This document shows, piece by piece, positions 1 to 6,197 of a stretch of DNA of 10,422 nucleotides. The notes beneath the pieces are model-generated. The model was given only the letters and a program-made list of their open reading frames with translations, had not been told where the DNA came from and did no database searches. The position numbers were made by a program, and so were the translations under genes. The DNA comes from Dehalococcoidales bacterium. Its GTDB lineage: Bacteria > Chloroflexota > Dehalococcoidia > Dehalococcoidales > UBA5760. Every line of letters starts with the position of its first letter. The first letter of the stretch is position 1. The stretch lies in contig JAQUOC010000046.1 of assembly GCA_028717305.1 (NCBI GenBank), positions 1 to 10,422 of the forward strand, in the 5' to 3' direction.

Positions 1-246
1 GTCAGTGGCCAGGTATACCGCAGCTGCCGTTTTCGCCGCCTCTTTAAGCTCCTTCACCAGCTTGCTCTTGGTCCGGGGCACTACATATTTCGGGGCGAAG
101 CTGTTTTCTATATCCACTCCTATTGCGCCCTTAGGCAAATCTCTGACATGGCCCATCGATGCCTTCAGGTTGTATTCTTTGCCCAGAATTCTACTCAGTG
201 TTTTTGCTTTGGCCGGCGATTCCACGATAACCAGATTCTTTTTCAT
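1..246 (-). CDS. topA: DNA topoisomerase I, N-terminal part (cut by window edge)
   Basis: Type IA topoisomerase that relaxes negatively supercoiled DNA by cutting and rejoining one strand. Only the first 82 residues lie in the window; the rest runs off the left edge. Translating the minus strand from the ATG at 246 gives MKKNLVIVESPAKAKTLSRI, which is the start of the Toprim fold with the family signature VESPAKAKT. It continues with GHVRDLP and the PRTKSKLVKELK stretch and ends at LATD, where the acidic Toprim motif begins. The reading frame is intact. The start lies 5 bases after the dprA stop, so the two genes are probably cotranscribed and coupled. An AGGTG that overlaps the dprA stop codon is the likely ribosome site, although its spacing to the ATG is short. 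The active-site tyrosine and the zinc or C-terminal domains are outside the window. Confidence 0.96.
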   Translation of the reverse strand, partial: MKKNLVIVESPAKAKTLSRILGKEYNLKASMGHVRDLPKGAIGVDIENSFAPKYVVPRTKSKLVKELKEAAKTAAAVYLATD

Positions 247-251
247 AACAC

Positions 252-1373
252 CTATTCCACTCTCACCCGATATTCCACCCCGGCTTCTCGAGCCAGGACA
301 AAACTCATTGTTCCCATCTGCTTCACCATTCCTTTAAGCTCCATCATCACCAGCGTGCTGCTGACCTGTGATACCGGCAGACCGCTATTACGGCATACTT
401 CATCGATATGAACCGGCTCGGCACCAAGTTGTTTTAAGAGCAGGGCTTCTGTTTCCGAGGCCGGGACTACCTCCTTCATTTCCATTTGATAGGCAGCCTC
501 GGTCAGGTTCAGTTCCTCCAGGATATCAGTATAGCTGCTGACCAGCTTGGCACCATCCTGGATAAGGCGGTTGGTACCGGTACTCGCCGGTGAGAGTATG
601 CTGCCGGGGACGGCAAAAACCTCGCGGTTCTGTTCCAGCGCCAGGTTGGCAGTAATCATAGCTCCGCTGGTCTTCCCCGCTTCAATAACCAGGACGCCAA
701 GGCTAAGTCCGCTCATTATGCGGTTACGCCGGGGGAACCGGTCGGCGCGGGGTTTGGTTCCCAGAGGGTACTCGCTCATCAATACCCCCTGCTCAGAGAT
801 ACGGCGGGCCAGGTTGGCGTTCTCTGCGGGATAGATAGTATCAAGACCACAACCGAATACGGCGATACTCCTGCCACCAACTTCCAGGGCTGCCTGGTGT
901 GCTACCGAATCGATGCCCCGGGCCAGACCGCTGACGATGGTAATTTTACTTCGGGCCAGATCGGCGGCTATCTCCTCGGCTATCTGCCTGCCATAAACAG
1001 TGGCCCGACGTGTGCCGACCACTGCCAGACACCGCTCGTCCTCAGGAAGCAGCGTGCCCCGCATGTAGAGTACCGGCGGGCAGTCGTATATCTCTTTAAG
1101 ACGGGCCGGATAGTCCTCATCGTGCCAGGTGACCGCACCCACGCCATAACTCTCAAGCTTTTCCATCTCTGCTTCCAGGCACAGACCGGGGCGGCGGGAG
1201 GTAATGGTACGTACCGTGCTGCTATCCAGTCCGGAGCGCCTTAAGTCACCCGGACCGGCCTTCCAGGCATTCTCGAGGCTGCCAAAGTAATTCTCTATCT
1301 GGGTTAACCTGACCCGACCGATACCAGGAATCAGGCTGAAGCCGATCCAGTATTTAAGCTCTTCGTTCTCCAT
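252..1373 (-). CDS. dprA: DNA processing protein DprA/Smf
   Basis: DprA binds incoming single-stranded DNA during transformation, protects it and loads RecA; it is also widespread in species not known to be competent. The 373-residue product has the full usual layout. A helix-hairpin-helix region lies near residues 10-60 (LIPGIGRVRL). The Rossmann-like DprA fold spans about 95-285, with VVGTRRAT (118-125), SGLARGID (148-155), FPRRNRIMSGLS (213-224), EAGKTSGAMIT (231-241) and a PGS loop (256-258). A winged-helix-like C-terminal domain covers about 305-360. The ATG at 1373 is preferred because it begins a standard N-terminus (LKYWIGFSLIPGIG). The only ribosome-site candidate is a weak GGTG 8 bases upstream, so translation may be modest. 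topA follows after 5 bases, a pairing seen in many bacteria. Nothing appears truncated. Confidence 0.97.
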   Translation of the reverse strand: MENEELKYWIGFSLIPGIGRVRLTQIENYFGSLENAWKAGPGDLRRSGLDSSTVRTITSRRPGLCLEAEMEKLESYGVGAVTWHDEDYPARLKEIYDCPPVLYMRGTLLPEDERCLAVVGTRRATVYGRQIAEEIAADLARSKITIVSGLARGIDSVAHQAALEVGGRSIAVFGCGLDTIYPAENANLARRISEQGVLMSEYPLGTKPRADRFPRRNRIMSGLSLGVLVIEAGKTSGAMITANLALEQNREVFAVPGSILSPASTGTNRLIQDGAKLVSSYTDILEELNLTEAAYQMEMKEVVPASETEALLLKQLGAEPVHIDEVCRNSGLPVSQVSSTLVMMELKGMVKQMGTMSFVLAREAGVEYRVRVE

Positions 1374-1394
1374 TTTGCTACACCAATTTCTGCA

Positions 1395-1432
1395 GACATG
1401 CGCTTACAGCAGCGTAATCCTGTCCGCATGTC
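1395..1432 (-). repeat. Nested inverted repeat in the dprA leader
   Basis: The outer arms GACATGCG (1395-1402) and CGCATGTC (1425-1432) are perfect 8-base complements. Inside them TTAC (1404-1407) pairs with GTAA (1414-1417) around a 6-base loop. The element ends 21 bases upstream of the dprA ATG and lies downstream of the probable promoter, so it would be transcribed into the mRNA leader. It could be an RNA hairpin that affects translation or stability, or a DNA operator dyad. It has no following T-run, so a terminator is unlikely. The pairing is visible; its role is inference. Confidence 0.6.
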
Positions 1433-1454
1433 GGTTCGGTTGCGGAGTAAAGTA

Positions 1455-1463
1455 ATTCTAGCA
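1455..1463 (-). promoter_or_regulatory. Probable extended -10 promoter for dprA-topA
   Basis: Read on the minus strand the bases are TGCTAGAAT, an extended -10 of the TGnTAnAAT type. The hexamer 17 bases upstream (1478-1483, TTATCG) matches the -35 consensus at only three places, which is tolerated with an extended -10. The distance to the dprA ATG is about 80 bases, which leaves a leader that contains the inverted repeat. A TTGACA at 1495-1500 is too far away to pair with this -10. Confidence 0.5.
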
Positions 1464-1731
1464 TAGAGATAAGCTACCGATAATTCTGGTGGTTTGTCAA
1501 ATCGTCCACACTGAAATCGGATGGGCGACAGCGATTGGGCGAAAGTACCTGTGTCTGCCGGGCGCACCGGATCTAGAAAAGAGCTCGTTCGGCATGGTGA
1601 AGGAGCGGGACGGGTTAGAAGACAAAGCCGGGTGACTGGGCTAAGGAAACAATCATCACAGCTTCAGGGATGGTGTATATGGCGGATCCGGCAAAGCCTT
1701 CCGTATGAGACCGGCTTTACGCCAGAAGCAG

Positions 1732-1820
1732 TGGCGGAGAGAGTGGGATTCGAACCCACGGTAGCCAAAGGCTACACGCGCTCTCCAGGCGCGCCTGATA
1801 GTCCACTCCAGCATCTCTCC
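1732..1820 (-). tRNA. tRNA-Ser (anticodon GGA)
   Basis: The long-variable-arm class II tRNA reads UCC and UCU serine codons. The acceptor strands are GGAGAGA and TCTCTCC, with discriminator G at 1735 (serine identity), and CCA is encoded at 1732-1734. The D stem is CTG/CAG. The anticodon stem CGCGC/GCGCG closes the loop CTGGAGA, with GGA at 1784-1786. A variable arm with TAGCC/GGCTA pairing and a T arm with GTGGG-TTCGAAT-CCCAC follow. Without the CCA the body is 86 bases. It lies 39 bases after the other tRNA-Ser, probably in one transcript. Confidence 0.97.
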
Positions 1821-1859
1821 TCAGTATAGTGCCCCGTTTGTTAATTATACAGTATCCGG

Positions 1860-1947
1860 CGGAGAGGGTGGGATTCGAACCCACGCTCCACTGAACGCGG
1901 AGACCGCTTTTCGAGAGCGGCACCATAAACCACTCGGACACCTCTCC
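1860..1947 (-). tRNA. tRNA-Ser (anticodon CGA)
   Basis: Class II tRNA that reads UCG. The acceptor strands GGAGAGG and CCTCTCC pair perfectly and discriminator G is at 1860. The anticodon stem CCGCT/AGCGG encloses CTCGAAA, with CGA at 1911-1913. A variable arm (CTCC...GGAG) and a T arm with GTGGG-TTCGAAT-CCCAC are present. The 3' end continues GCCG, so CCA is not encoded and must be added after transcription, unlike in its neighbour. The D stem is TCC against GGT, which leaves a U-U mismatch at its outer pair, a small departure from the usual serine TCC/GGA. The first gene of the pair as transcribed. Confidence 0.96.
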
Positions 1948-1956
1948 CAACTTCAG

Positions 1957-1986
1957 ATTCTATCCTAAAACCTCGTCTCAGGGCAA
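1957..1986 (-). promoter_or_regulatory. Probable promoter of the tRNA-Ser pair
   Basis: On the minus strand a -10 TAGAAT (1957-1962) lies 9 bases before the first base of tRNA-Ser(CGA). A -35-like TTGCCC (1981-1986, four of six consensus) lies at 18-base spacing. The short distance to the mature 5' end is normal for tRNA genes. The -35 falls within the loop and one arm of the hairpin at 1975-1995. Confidence 0.5.
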
Positions 1987-1995
1987 GCCTGAGAC
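1975..1995. repeat. Perfect 8-bp hairpin upstream of the tRNAs and the exchanger
   Basis: GTCTCAGG (1975-1982) and CCTGAGAC (1988-1995) are exact complements with a 5-base loop. On the minus strand GAGGTTTTAGG follows, so it could be a weak terminator for antisense transcripts from the exchanger side. On the plus strand no T-run follows. It sits between divergent units and overlaps the tRNA -35, so it could instead be a protein-binding dyad. Confidence 0.45.
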
Positions 1996-2028
1996 ATCTA
2001 ACGGCCGGCGTCCTACTTTAGATGCTGC

Positions 2029-2058
2029 TTTACGAACTTGCCGCCGATATTGTATGCT
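2029..2058 (+). promoter_or_regulatory. Weak candidate promoter for the exchanger gene
   Basis: TTTACG (2029-2034) and TATGCT (2053-2058) each match four of six consensus bases and have 18-base spacing. The start codon is 36 bases further on. This is a possible sigma70-type promoter and I see no better one between the tRNA and the gene. Confidence 0.3.
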
Positions 2059-2094
2059 GACCGGGATACAGCTATTTTCCGGGAGTAACAGGTT

Positions 2095-3105
2095 TTGGTC
2101 TGGTTAAAGTTTGCTGCCTGCATTGCTATCATTCTTTTCTCAGGGACAAGACTGGCTCGATACGGGGATGTCATCAGCGAGAAGACAGGCCTGGGACGGA
2201 TATGGATAGGCCTGCTGCTCCTGGCGGCGATTACCTCCATGCCGGAACTGGTTACCGGAATCAGTGCGGTTGCCCTGGTCGAGCTACCCGATTTAGCGGT
2301 GGGGACCCTCCTCGGCAGTTGCATTTTGAATCTGGCGTTGATAGCAGTAATGGATGCTGTCCATCGTCCCATGCCAATCCTGAGTCGGGTCAGTCCGAGT
2401 CACATTGCATCGGCAGCCAGCGGCATCATGATCGCCGCTGTCGTTGCTGCAGGTATAGGCGCGGGAAGATTTCTCCCAAGCGTGACGCCGGGTTGGATCA
2501 ACCTGACCGGGATATTACCTCTTGTCCTTTATCTGGTCGGGATATGGTGGGTATTCCGCTCCGAACGTAATAACCGGGCAGAGCCAGTTCAGGCAATGCC
2601 CGCTCAATATGAAGATCTGTCTAAAAAGACGGCCTATCTCAGGTTTGCCCTGTCAGCGGCTGCTATTATCGGTGCCGGGATATGGTTGTCCTTTGTCGGC
2701 GAAGAAATTTCCGCCACCTACAGTCTTCATGCCAGCTTTGTCGGCAGCCTGTTTCTGGCGATTACCACCTCAATGCCCGAACTGGTGGTCACCCTGGCTG
2801 CCCTGCGTTTGGGGGCGGTGGATATGGCAGTGGCAGACGTACTGGGCAGCAATATGTTTAACCTTGCCCTTATCACACCCGTTGATCTCGCCTATCGCAG
2901 GGGCCCGGTCCTCTCTTCGGTGCTGGGCGCTCACCTGGTCACGGCACTACTGGTAATTGTGATGAGCCTGCTGGTTATCATCGGGATCCGCTTCCGGCAA
3001 CAGCGCAAAACCTTTGCTCTGTTGAGTTGGTATTCCGTTGCCCTTTTTGCGCTCTATATTTTTGGCATTTACCGTCTCTTCATCTCCGGCGTAGGGATGG
3101 GGTAG
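2095..3105 (+). CDS. Sodium/calcium exchanger-family (CaCA) membrane antiporter
   Basis: Predicted inner-membrane cation antiporter of the CaCA superfamily, which commonly exchanges Na+ (or H+) for Ca2+. The 336-residue protein is almost wholly hydrophobic, about 10 membrane segments, and has the two inverted alpha repeats of the family. Alpha-1 has ITSMPEL (46-52) followed by GSCILN (74-79). Alpha-2 has TTSMPEL (224-230) followed by GSNMFN (251-256). The two repeat glutamates, E51 and E229, are the central cation ligands in this family. A short polar loop near 155-180 separates the halves. The last alpha-2 position is Asn256, where the archaeal NCX_Mj has Asp240, and alpha-1 has Cys76 in place of the usual Asn, so the ion preference is uncertain. 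The start is TTG at 2095, supported by GGGAG at 2081-2085 with 9-base spacing; the N-terminus begins directly in the first membrane helix. Transcribed alone or ahead of the ATPase operon. Confidence 0.88.
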   Translation: MVWLKFAACIAIILFSGTRLARYGDVISEKTGLGRIWIGLLLLAAITSMPELVTGISAVALVELPDLAVGTLLGSCILNLALIAVMDAVHRPMPILSRVSPSHIASAASGIMIAAVVAAGIGAGRFLPSVTPGWINLTGILPLVLYLVGIWWVFRSERNNRAEPVQAMPAQYEDLSKKTAYLRFALSAAAIIGAGIWLSFVGEEISATYSLHASFVGSLFLAITTSMPELVVTLAALRLGAVDMAVADVLGSNMFNLALITPVDLAYRRGPVLSSVLGAHLVTALLVIVMSLLVIIGIRFRQQRKTFALLSWYSVALFALYIFGIYRLFISGVGMG

Positions 3106-3108
3106 GGG

Positions 3109-3137
3109 TTTACCACTGGAAAAAATTGTGTTATAAT
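3109..3137 (+). promoter_or_regulatory. Strong extended -10 promoter for the V/A-ATPase operon
   Basis: The -10 is a perfect TATAAT (3132-3137) preceded by TG one base away (TGTTATAAT). A -35-like TTTACC (3109-3114, four of six) is at exactly 17-base spacing. It starts just after the exchanger stop codon, so the ATPase genes have their own promoter. Transcription would begin near 3143-3146, leaving about 210 untranslated bases before the first gene. Confidence 0.78.
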
Positions 3138-3167
3138 CACAAACTGGTTGTTGAGCGATTATTTTCA

Positions 3168-3330
3168 TGCGGGGGAGAGCCTCCGTCGGGATCAGGATTC
3201 TCCTTCCTATGACACCGCAGGTTGGTTTCATGTGATGATTAATTGATACGGAACAGCGTGGGTTGGAGGCAGTGACGACTCAAGATATACACCAGTAAAC
3301 GGTAAGTCCCCTCCCTGTGTCAGTCAACCC
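3168..3330 (+). promoter_or_regulatory. Structured 5' leader of the ATPase operon, class unknown
   Basis: Two folding domains can be drawn by eye in the transcribed leader. In domain 1, TGCGG (3168-3172) pairs with CCGCA (3215-3219) and GGAGA (3174-3178) with TCTCC (3199-3203). In domain 2, GGGTTG (3260-3265) pairs with CAACCC (3325-3330), GAGG (3266-3269) with CCTC (3310-3313), and GACT (3277-3280) with AGTC (3305-3308). The second domain ends 16 bases before the ribosome site of the first gene. This layout would suit a riboswitch or a protein-bound leader. I cannot match it to a named class, and there is no T-run that would make it a terminator. The pairings are visible; regulation is inference. 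Confidence 0.4.
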
Positions 3331-3356
3331 GAAAGTTCTCAGGAAAGAGGTGTACT

Positions 3357-3677
3357 ATGCCTGCTGAGGAAATAACGAGTAGCGTCGAAATGATTGAGGT
3401 TGAAGCGGAAAAGACTCTCAAGGAAGCTCGGCGTCGTGCCAGTGAAATTATTCTCAAAGCCAAGGAAGAAGCGCGGGTTATTCTTACCTCCGAAGTATCC
3501 CTGGACGAAGTGAAAAGGGAGTGCGAGCAGACTCTGGATAAGGCCAGGGAAAAGGCGGCCCGGGATCTCGAGCAGTCAAAGAAGGATGCCTCTGAGATTA
3601 GAGCCGGTTCCGGTAAGAAAGTGGCAGAGATTGCCGGCCGCATCGTGAATATCGTCAGCGGAGCCGGTCCGAGATGA
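3357..3677 (+). CDS. atpH: V/A-type ATPase peripheral stalk subunit H (G-like)
   Basis: Small stalk protein that forms a long coiled coil with subunit E and holds the catalytic head still against the rotor. The 106 residues are highly charged, rich in Ala, Glu, Lys and Arg, and have near-continuous heptad-like character from about residue 10 to 95 (for example EAEKTLKEARRRASEI and ECEQTLDKAREKAARDLEQ). There is no membrane segment. The ATG follows AGAGGTG (3346-3352) at good spacing. It is the first gene of the operon, and its stop overlaps the next start by 4 bases (ATGA). Identification rests on length, composition and position; such coiled coils diverge quickly. The equivalent in Enterococcus hirae is NtpF. 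Confidence 0.85.
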   Translation: MPAEEITSSVEMIEVEAEKTLKEARRRASEIILKAKEEARVILTSEVSLDEVKRECEQTLDKAREKAARDLEQSKKDASEIRAGSGKKVAEIAGRIVNIVSGAGPR

Positions 3678-5701
3678 CCCCACCGATAATCGTCAATTCT
3701 CCTGAATCGATGGTTAAGGTGAGAGTCGTTACTCTTAAGGATTATTCCGAGCAGACCCTGAAGACCCTGCATAAAGTTGGGGTCCTTCACGTTGAGGAAG
3801 CTAAAGATCTAAAGCCGGTAGACAGGGCAGCTATCGAGAGCCAGCGAAAGGAAGCTACTGAACTGGCGACCTTCGTGAACAATATGCTGGGCTACCTCAC
3901 CGAGAAAGAGGAGGTCTTACCTGAAGAAGACGTCGAGGTGATATACACCCGCCCGTTTCCCGAGCTCAGCCGGGAAGTACGGTCATTGTACACCCGCTTC
4001 GCCGGGCTGTACGATAGGGCAGTCAAGACCGACAACGAGATTCGGGAACTGACCGAGCAGAAAAGGCATCTCGGACTGCTCACTCAAAACTACGACCTTA
4101 AGCTGAAGGACCTGGAATTCTCCGGAGACTACCTTTTTTCCCGGGTCTTTGTTTTACCTGCTGACGCATACCAGACTTTACGCGATCAGATTCAAGGTTA
4201 CCTTTTTGAAAGCTATGTTGCCACTGTGGAAGACGAGGCCGTTCTTTACCTTATTGCCAAGGTGGCGAACCGGGATGCCATCGAATCTCTGATTAACGGT
4301 GGCGGAGGCAGGGCTCTGCTGATACCGGATGGCAACCAGACCCTGGGCGGGTTTCTTAACAATGCCGAGACCAGGCTGCAAAAGCTTGAGGAAAGCCTGT
4401 CCGTGACCTATCAGGAACTCCAGAAGCAGGCCAGGCAGGACGTAAAGACGCTTGTCCTCTTTAAGGGCGCGCTGGCGGCAGAAAGACAGCGCCTATCGGT
4501 CTTAAGCCGGGCCTGTGAAGCGAAATATGTCACCTCGGTGGAAGGGTGGATACCGGCCAACAGCGCTGAGACGCTGGTCTTTAAGCTTAAGGATAGTATA
4601 GAGTATATCTTCGTTGATACCAGGGAACCGGAGGAATCGGAAGAACCGCCCACCAAGATGAAGAACCCGGCTCCGATGAGACCGTTCCAGGTCGTGGTCA
4701 ACCTGTTTGCTACTCCCAAATACAGGGAATGGGACCCGACGCCTATCGTCGCCTACTCTTTTGCTATTTTCTACGGACTGATGACAGCCGATGTGGTCTA
4801 TGCGGCAGGGATGATACTGATCAGCCGGTTTCTGGTTCCTAAATTCCTCGGCGGAACCAGATCTGAGGCGGTGATGCTGCTGCAAAGGGTGCTGTATATC
4901 TGCGGCGGAGTCGGTCTCGTCCTGGGCCTGCTCAGCGGCAGCTACCTGGGCAATATCCACACCATGTTTGGGCTCGGGGACCCCGGTCTGGTTGCCGGAG
5001 TGCAGCGGTTACTGCAAAATCCGCTAATCTTCGTCATACTGGCGCTTTTTATCGGTTTCATCCATGTCAATATCGGCAATGTACTGGCTCTCATCAAGAT
5101 GGTCAAGGAGAGAAACCGTGGCGCCATAGTTGCCAAGGTGGGGCTTTTTTCACTTCAGTTCGGGGCACTCTATATCATACGCGCCGTAATGAATGTGGAT
5201 ATTCCCTCCGTGCTCGGTCTTATTGTCAGGATGCCTCAGTTCTCACCTCAGGTCTATGATATCTCCCTGTACTTTGCTATCGCCGGGATAGGCATGATAG
5301 TCGCCGGCAATTTTATCGAGAAGGGTGGCCTCGGGGCGATACTCTGGCTTTTCGATATCACCGGTATCCTGGGTGATATTATGTCTTACGCCAGAATCGC
5401 CGGTGTGGGTCTGGCAACCTACTATCTGGCTACCGTGTTCAATATGCTGGGGCCCCTATTCGGCGACCTTTTGCCTTTCTCCGGTATGGTCGCTGTCATC
5501 GCCGGTGGTGCTCTAAGCATTCTAATTCTGGTTATAGGACACACTGTCAATCTGTTGCTCAGTGTCCTGACCGGGTTTATCCATTCACTCCGGCTGTGTT
5601 TTGTCGAGTTCTTGTTTAAGTTCTATGAAGGAGGGGGTAGGATATATAGTCCATTTAAGTTGATTAAGCGGCAACCCGTATTGGTGGGAGCAAAATCTTA
5701 G
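3674..5701 (+). CDS. atpI: V/A-type ATPase subunit I (membrane stator, a-subunit)
   Basis: Membrane stator that provides the ion half-channels beside the rotor ring. Of 675 residues, about the first 340 are a cytoplasmic arm with coiled-coil stretches (around 75-130 and 225-280). From about 355 there are roughly eight hydrophobic segments. Two family motifs carry the expected essential arginines: SYARI, with Arg574, and HSLRL, with Arg640. These correspond to yeast Vph1 Arg735 (SYLRL) and Arg799 (HSLRL). FYGLMTADVVY and LSGSYLGN also fit the family. The ATG at 3674 overlaps the atpH stop (ATGA), pointing to coupled translation. A second Met at residue 13 (3710) would give a start closer to usual family N-termini but has no ribosome site. 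Confidence 0.96.
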   Translation: MTPPIIVNSPESMVKVRVVTLKDYSEQTLKTLHKVGVLHVEEAKDLKPVDRAAIESQRKEATELATFVNNMLGYLTEKEEVLPEEDVEVIYTRPFPELSREVRSLYTRFAGLYDRAVKTDNEIRELTEQKRHLGLLTQNYDLKLKDLEFSGDYLFSRVFVLPADAYQTLRDQIQGYLFESYVATVEDEAVLYLIAKVANRDAIESLINGGGGRALLIPDGNQTLGGFLNNAETRLQKLEESLSVTYQELQKQARQDVKTLVLFKGALAAERQRLSVLSRACEAKYVTSVEGWIPANSAETLVFKLKDSIEYIFVDTREPEESEEPPTKMKNPAPMRPFQVVVNLFATPKYREWDPTPIVAYSFAIFYGLMTADVVYAAGMILISRFLVPKFLGGTRSEAVMLLQRVLYICGGVGLVLGLLSGSYLGNIHTMFGLGDPGLVAGVQRLLQNPLIFVILALFIGFIHVNIGNVLALIKMVKERNRGAIVAKVGLFSLQFGALYIIRAVMNVDIPSVLGLIVRMPQFSPQVYDISLYFAIAGIGMIVAGNFIEKGGLGAILWLFDITGILGDIMSYARIAGVGLATYYLATVFNMLGPLFGDLLPFSGMVAVIAGGALSILILVIGHTVNLLLSVLTGFIHSLRLCFVEFLFKFYEGGGRIYSPFKLIKRQPVLVGAKS

Positions 5702-5716
5702 AAAGGAAGTGCGAAA

Positions 5717-6187
5717 ATGTTAATTGACCCATCATCTCTAGCAACTCTCGGTGGTGCCCTGGCCCTGGGCGGTGGTCTGGCCGGCGCCTCGGTCGGGATA
5801 GCCAAGGCAGCCTCCGCCGGGGTAGCTGTCCTCTCTGAAGATAGAGGACAGCTCAGGAATGTCATCGTTCTGGCATCCTTACCGATGACACAGGCCTTCT
5901 ACGGGCTCATCATAATGATACTGATTACCTCCAATGTCGCTGATAAGCTGCCCGCGACCGGTGGAGGCGGCTTTGCCGTGCTCGGGCTTGGTATTATGGC
6001 TGCCCTGGCCGAGTTTTTCTCGGCAGCCTATCAGGGCGCCGTGTGTGCGTCGGGTATCTCTCTCCTGCCCAAGACCAGAGGGCAGATATTGACCAACTCT
6101 ATGATGCTGGCTGTGTTTGTTGAGCTGCTAGGTGTTCTCGGTCTGGTCTTCACTATCATGCTGATGAGCATGTTAGGAGTTATGTAG
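5717..6187 (+). CDS. atpK: V/A-type ATPase subunit K (rotor ring proteolipid, Na+-type)
   Basis: Ring-forming rotor subunit that carries ions across the membrane. The 156-residue protein is a duplicated proteolipid with four membrane helices. The first hairpin has LPMTQAFYG and the second AVFVELLGVLG. Only the second has the ion-binding acid, Glu136; the first has Gln59 at the matching place, so there is one carboxylate per four helices. Leu55, Thr58, Gln59, Gln106 and Glu136 line up with Leu61, Thr64, Gln65, Gln110 and Glu139, which coordinate Na+ in Enterococcus hirae NtpK. This predicts Na+ rather than H+ as the coupling ion. AAGGAAG (5703-5709) lies at good distance from the ATG. The TAG stop overlaps the ribosome site of atpE. 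Confidence 0.96.
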   Translation: MLIDPSSLATLGGALALGGGLAGASVGIAKAASAGVAVLSEDRGQLRNVIVLASLPMTQAFYGLIIMILITSNVADKLPATGGGGFAVLGLGIMAALAEFFSAAYQGAVCASGISLLPKTRGQILTNSMMLAVFVELLGVLGLVFTIMLMSMLGVM

Positions 6188-6197
6188 GAGTATATAG

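Larger units (their letters stand above)
1374..1731. other. 358-base stretch with no protein gene
   Basis: This gap lies between dprA and the tRNA-Ser genes. On the minus strand it holds a probable dprA promoter and a leader inverted repeat, both listed separately. Next to the tRNA is an imperfect hairpin: 1690-1698 pairs with 1713-1723 (AAAGCC with GGCTTT, then GGC with GCC across a two-base bulge), with a 14-base loop. No T-run follows on either strand, so I do not call it an intrinsic terminator, although it could stop RNA processing or degradation. The open frame crossing 1521-1829 looks like read-through of tRNA complement. I checked 1500-1731 by eye for SRP RNA, tmRNA and RNase P core motifs and saw none. 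Confidence 0.6.

Noticed and set aside
1495..1500. Perfect TTGACA (minus strand) upstream of dprA
   Set aside because: At 16-18 base spacing the candidates for a -10 (such as TAGCTT) are poor, and the good TAGAAT is 34 bases away, so it cannot be its -35.
1690..1723. Intrinsic terminator after tRNA-Ser(GGA)
   Set aside because: The stem is interrupted and no T-run follows on either strand.
1521..1829. 102-codon plus-strand open frame across the tRNA-Ser(GGA) gene
   Set aside because: Its C-terminal half (VAERVGFEPTVAKG and so on) is the complement of the tRNA, a well-known source of false proteins; it has no clear ribosome site.
1717..1950. 77-codon minus-strand open frame over both tRNA-Ser genes
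   Set aside because: Phrases such as GEVSEWFMVPLSKSG and VGSNPTLSAG are the sense-strand tRNA read as protein. The two tRNAs fold well and explain the sequence.
3169..3180. GCGGGGGAG in the ATPase leader as a c-di-AMP (ydaO) riboswitch core
   Set aside because: Only a short G-rich run resembles the motif; the other conserved blocks and the two-fold layout were not seen.
2947..3231. 94-codon minus-strand frame over the exchanger end and the ATPase promoter
   Set aside because: It overlaps a recognised gene and a strong plus-strand promoter, and shows no family features.
3320..3790. 156-codon minus-strand frame opposite atpH
   Set aside because: It is a shadow of atpH with serine- and arginine-rich low-complexity content; the plus strand has a promoter, ribosome site and recognised product.
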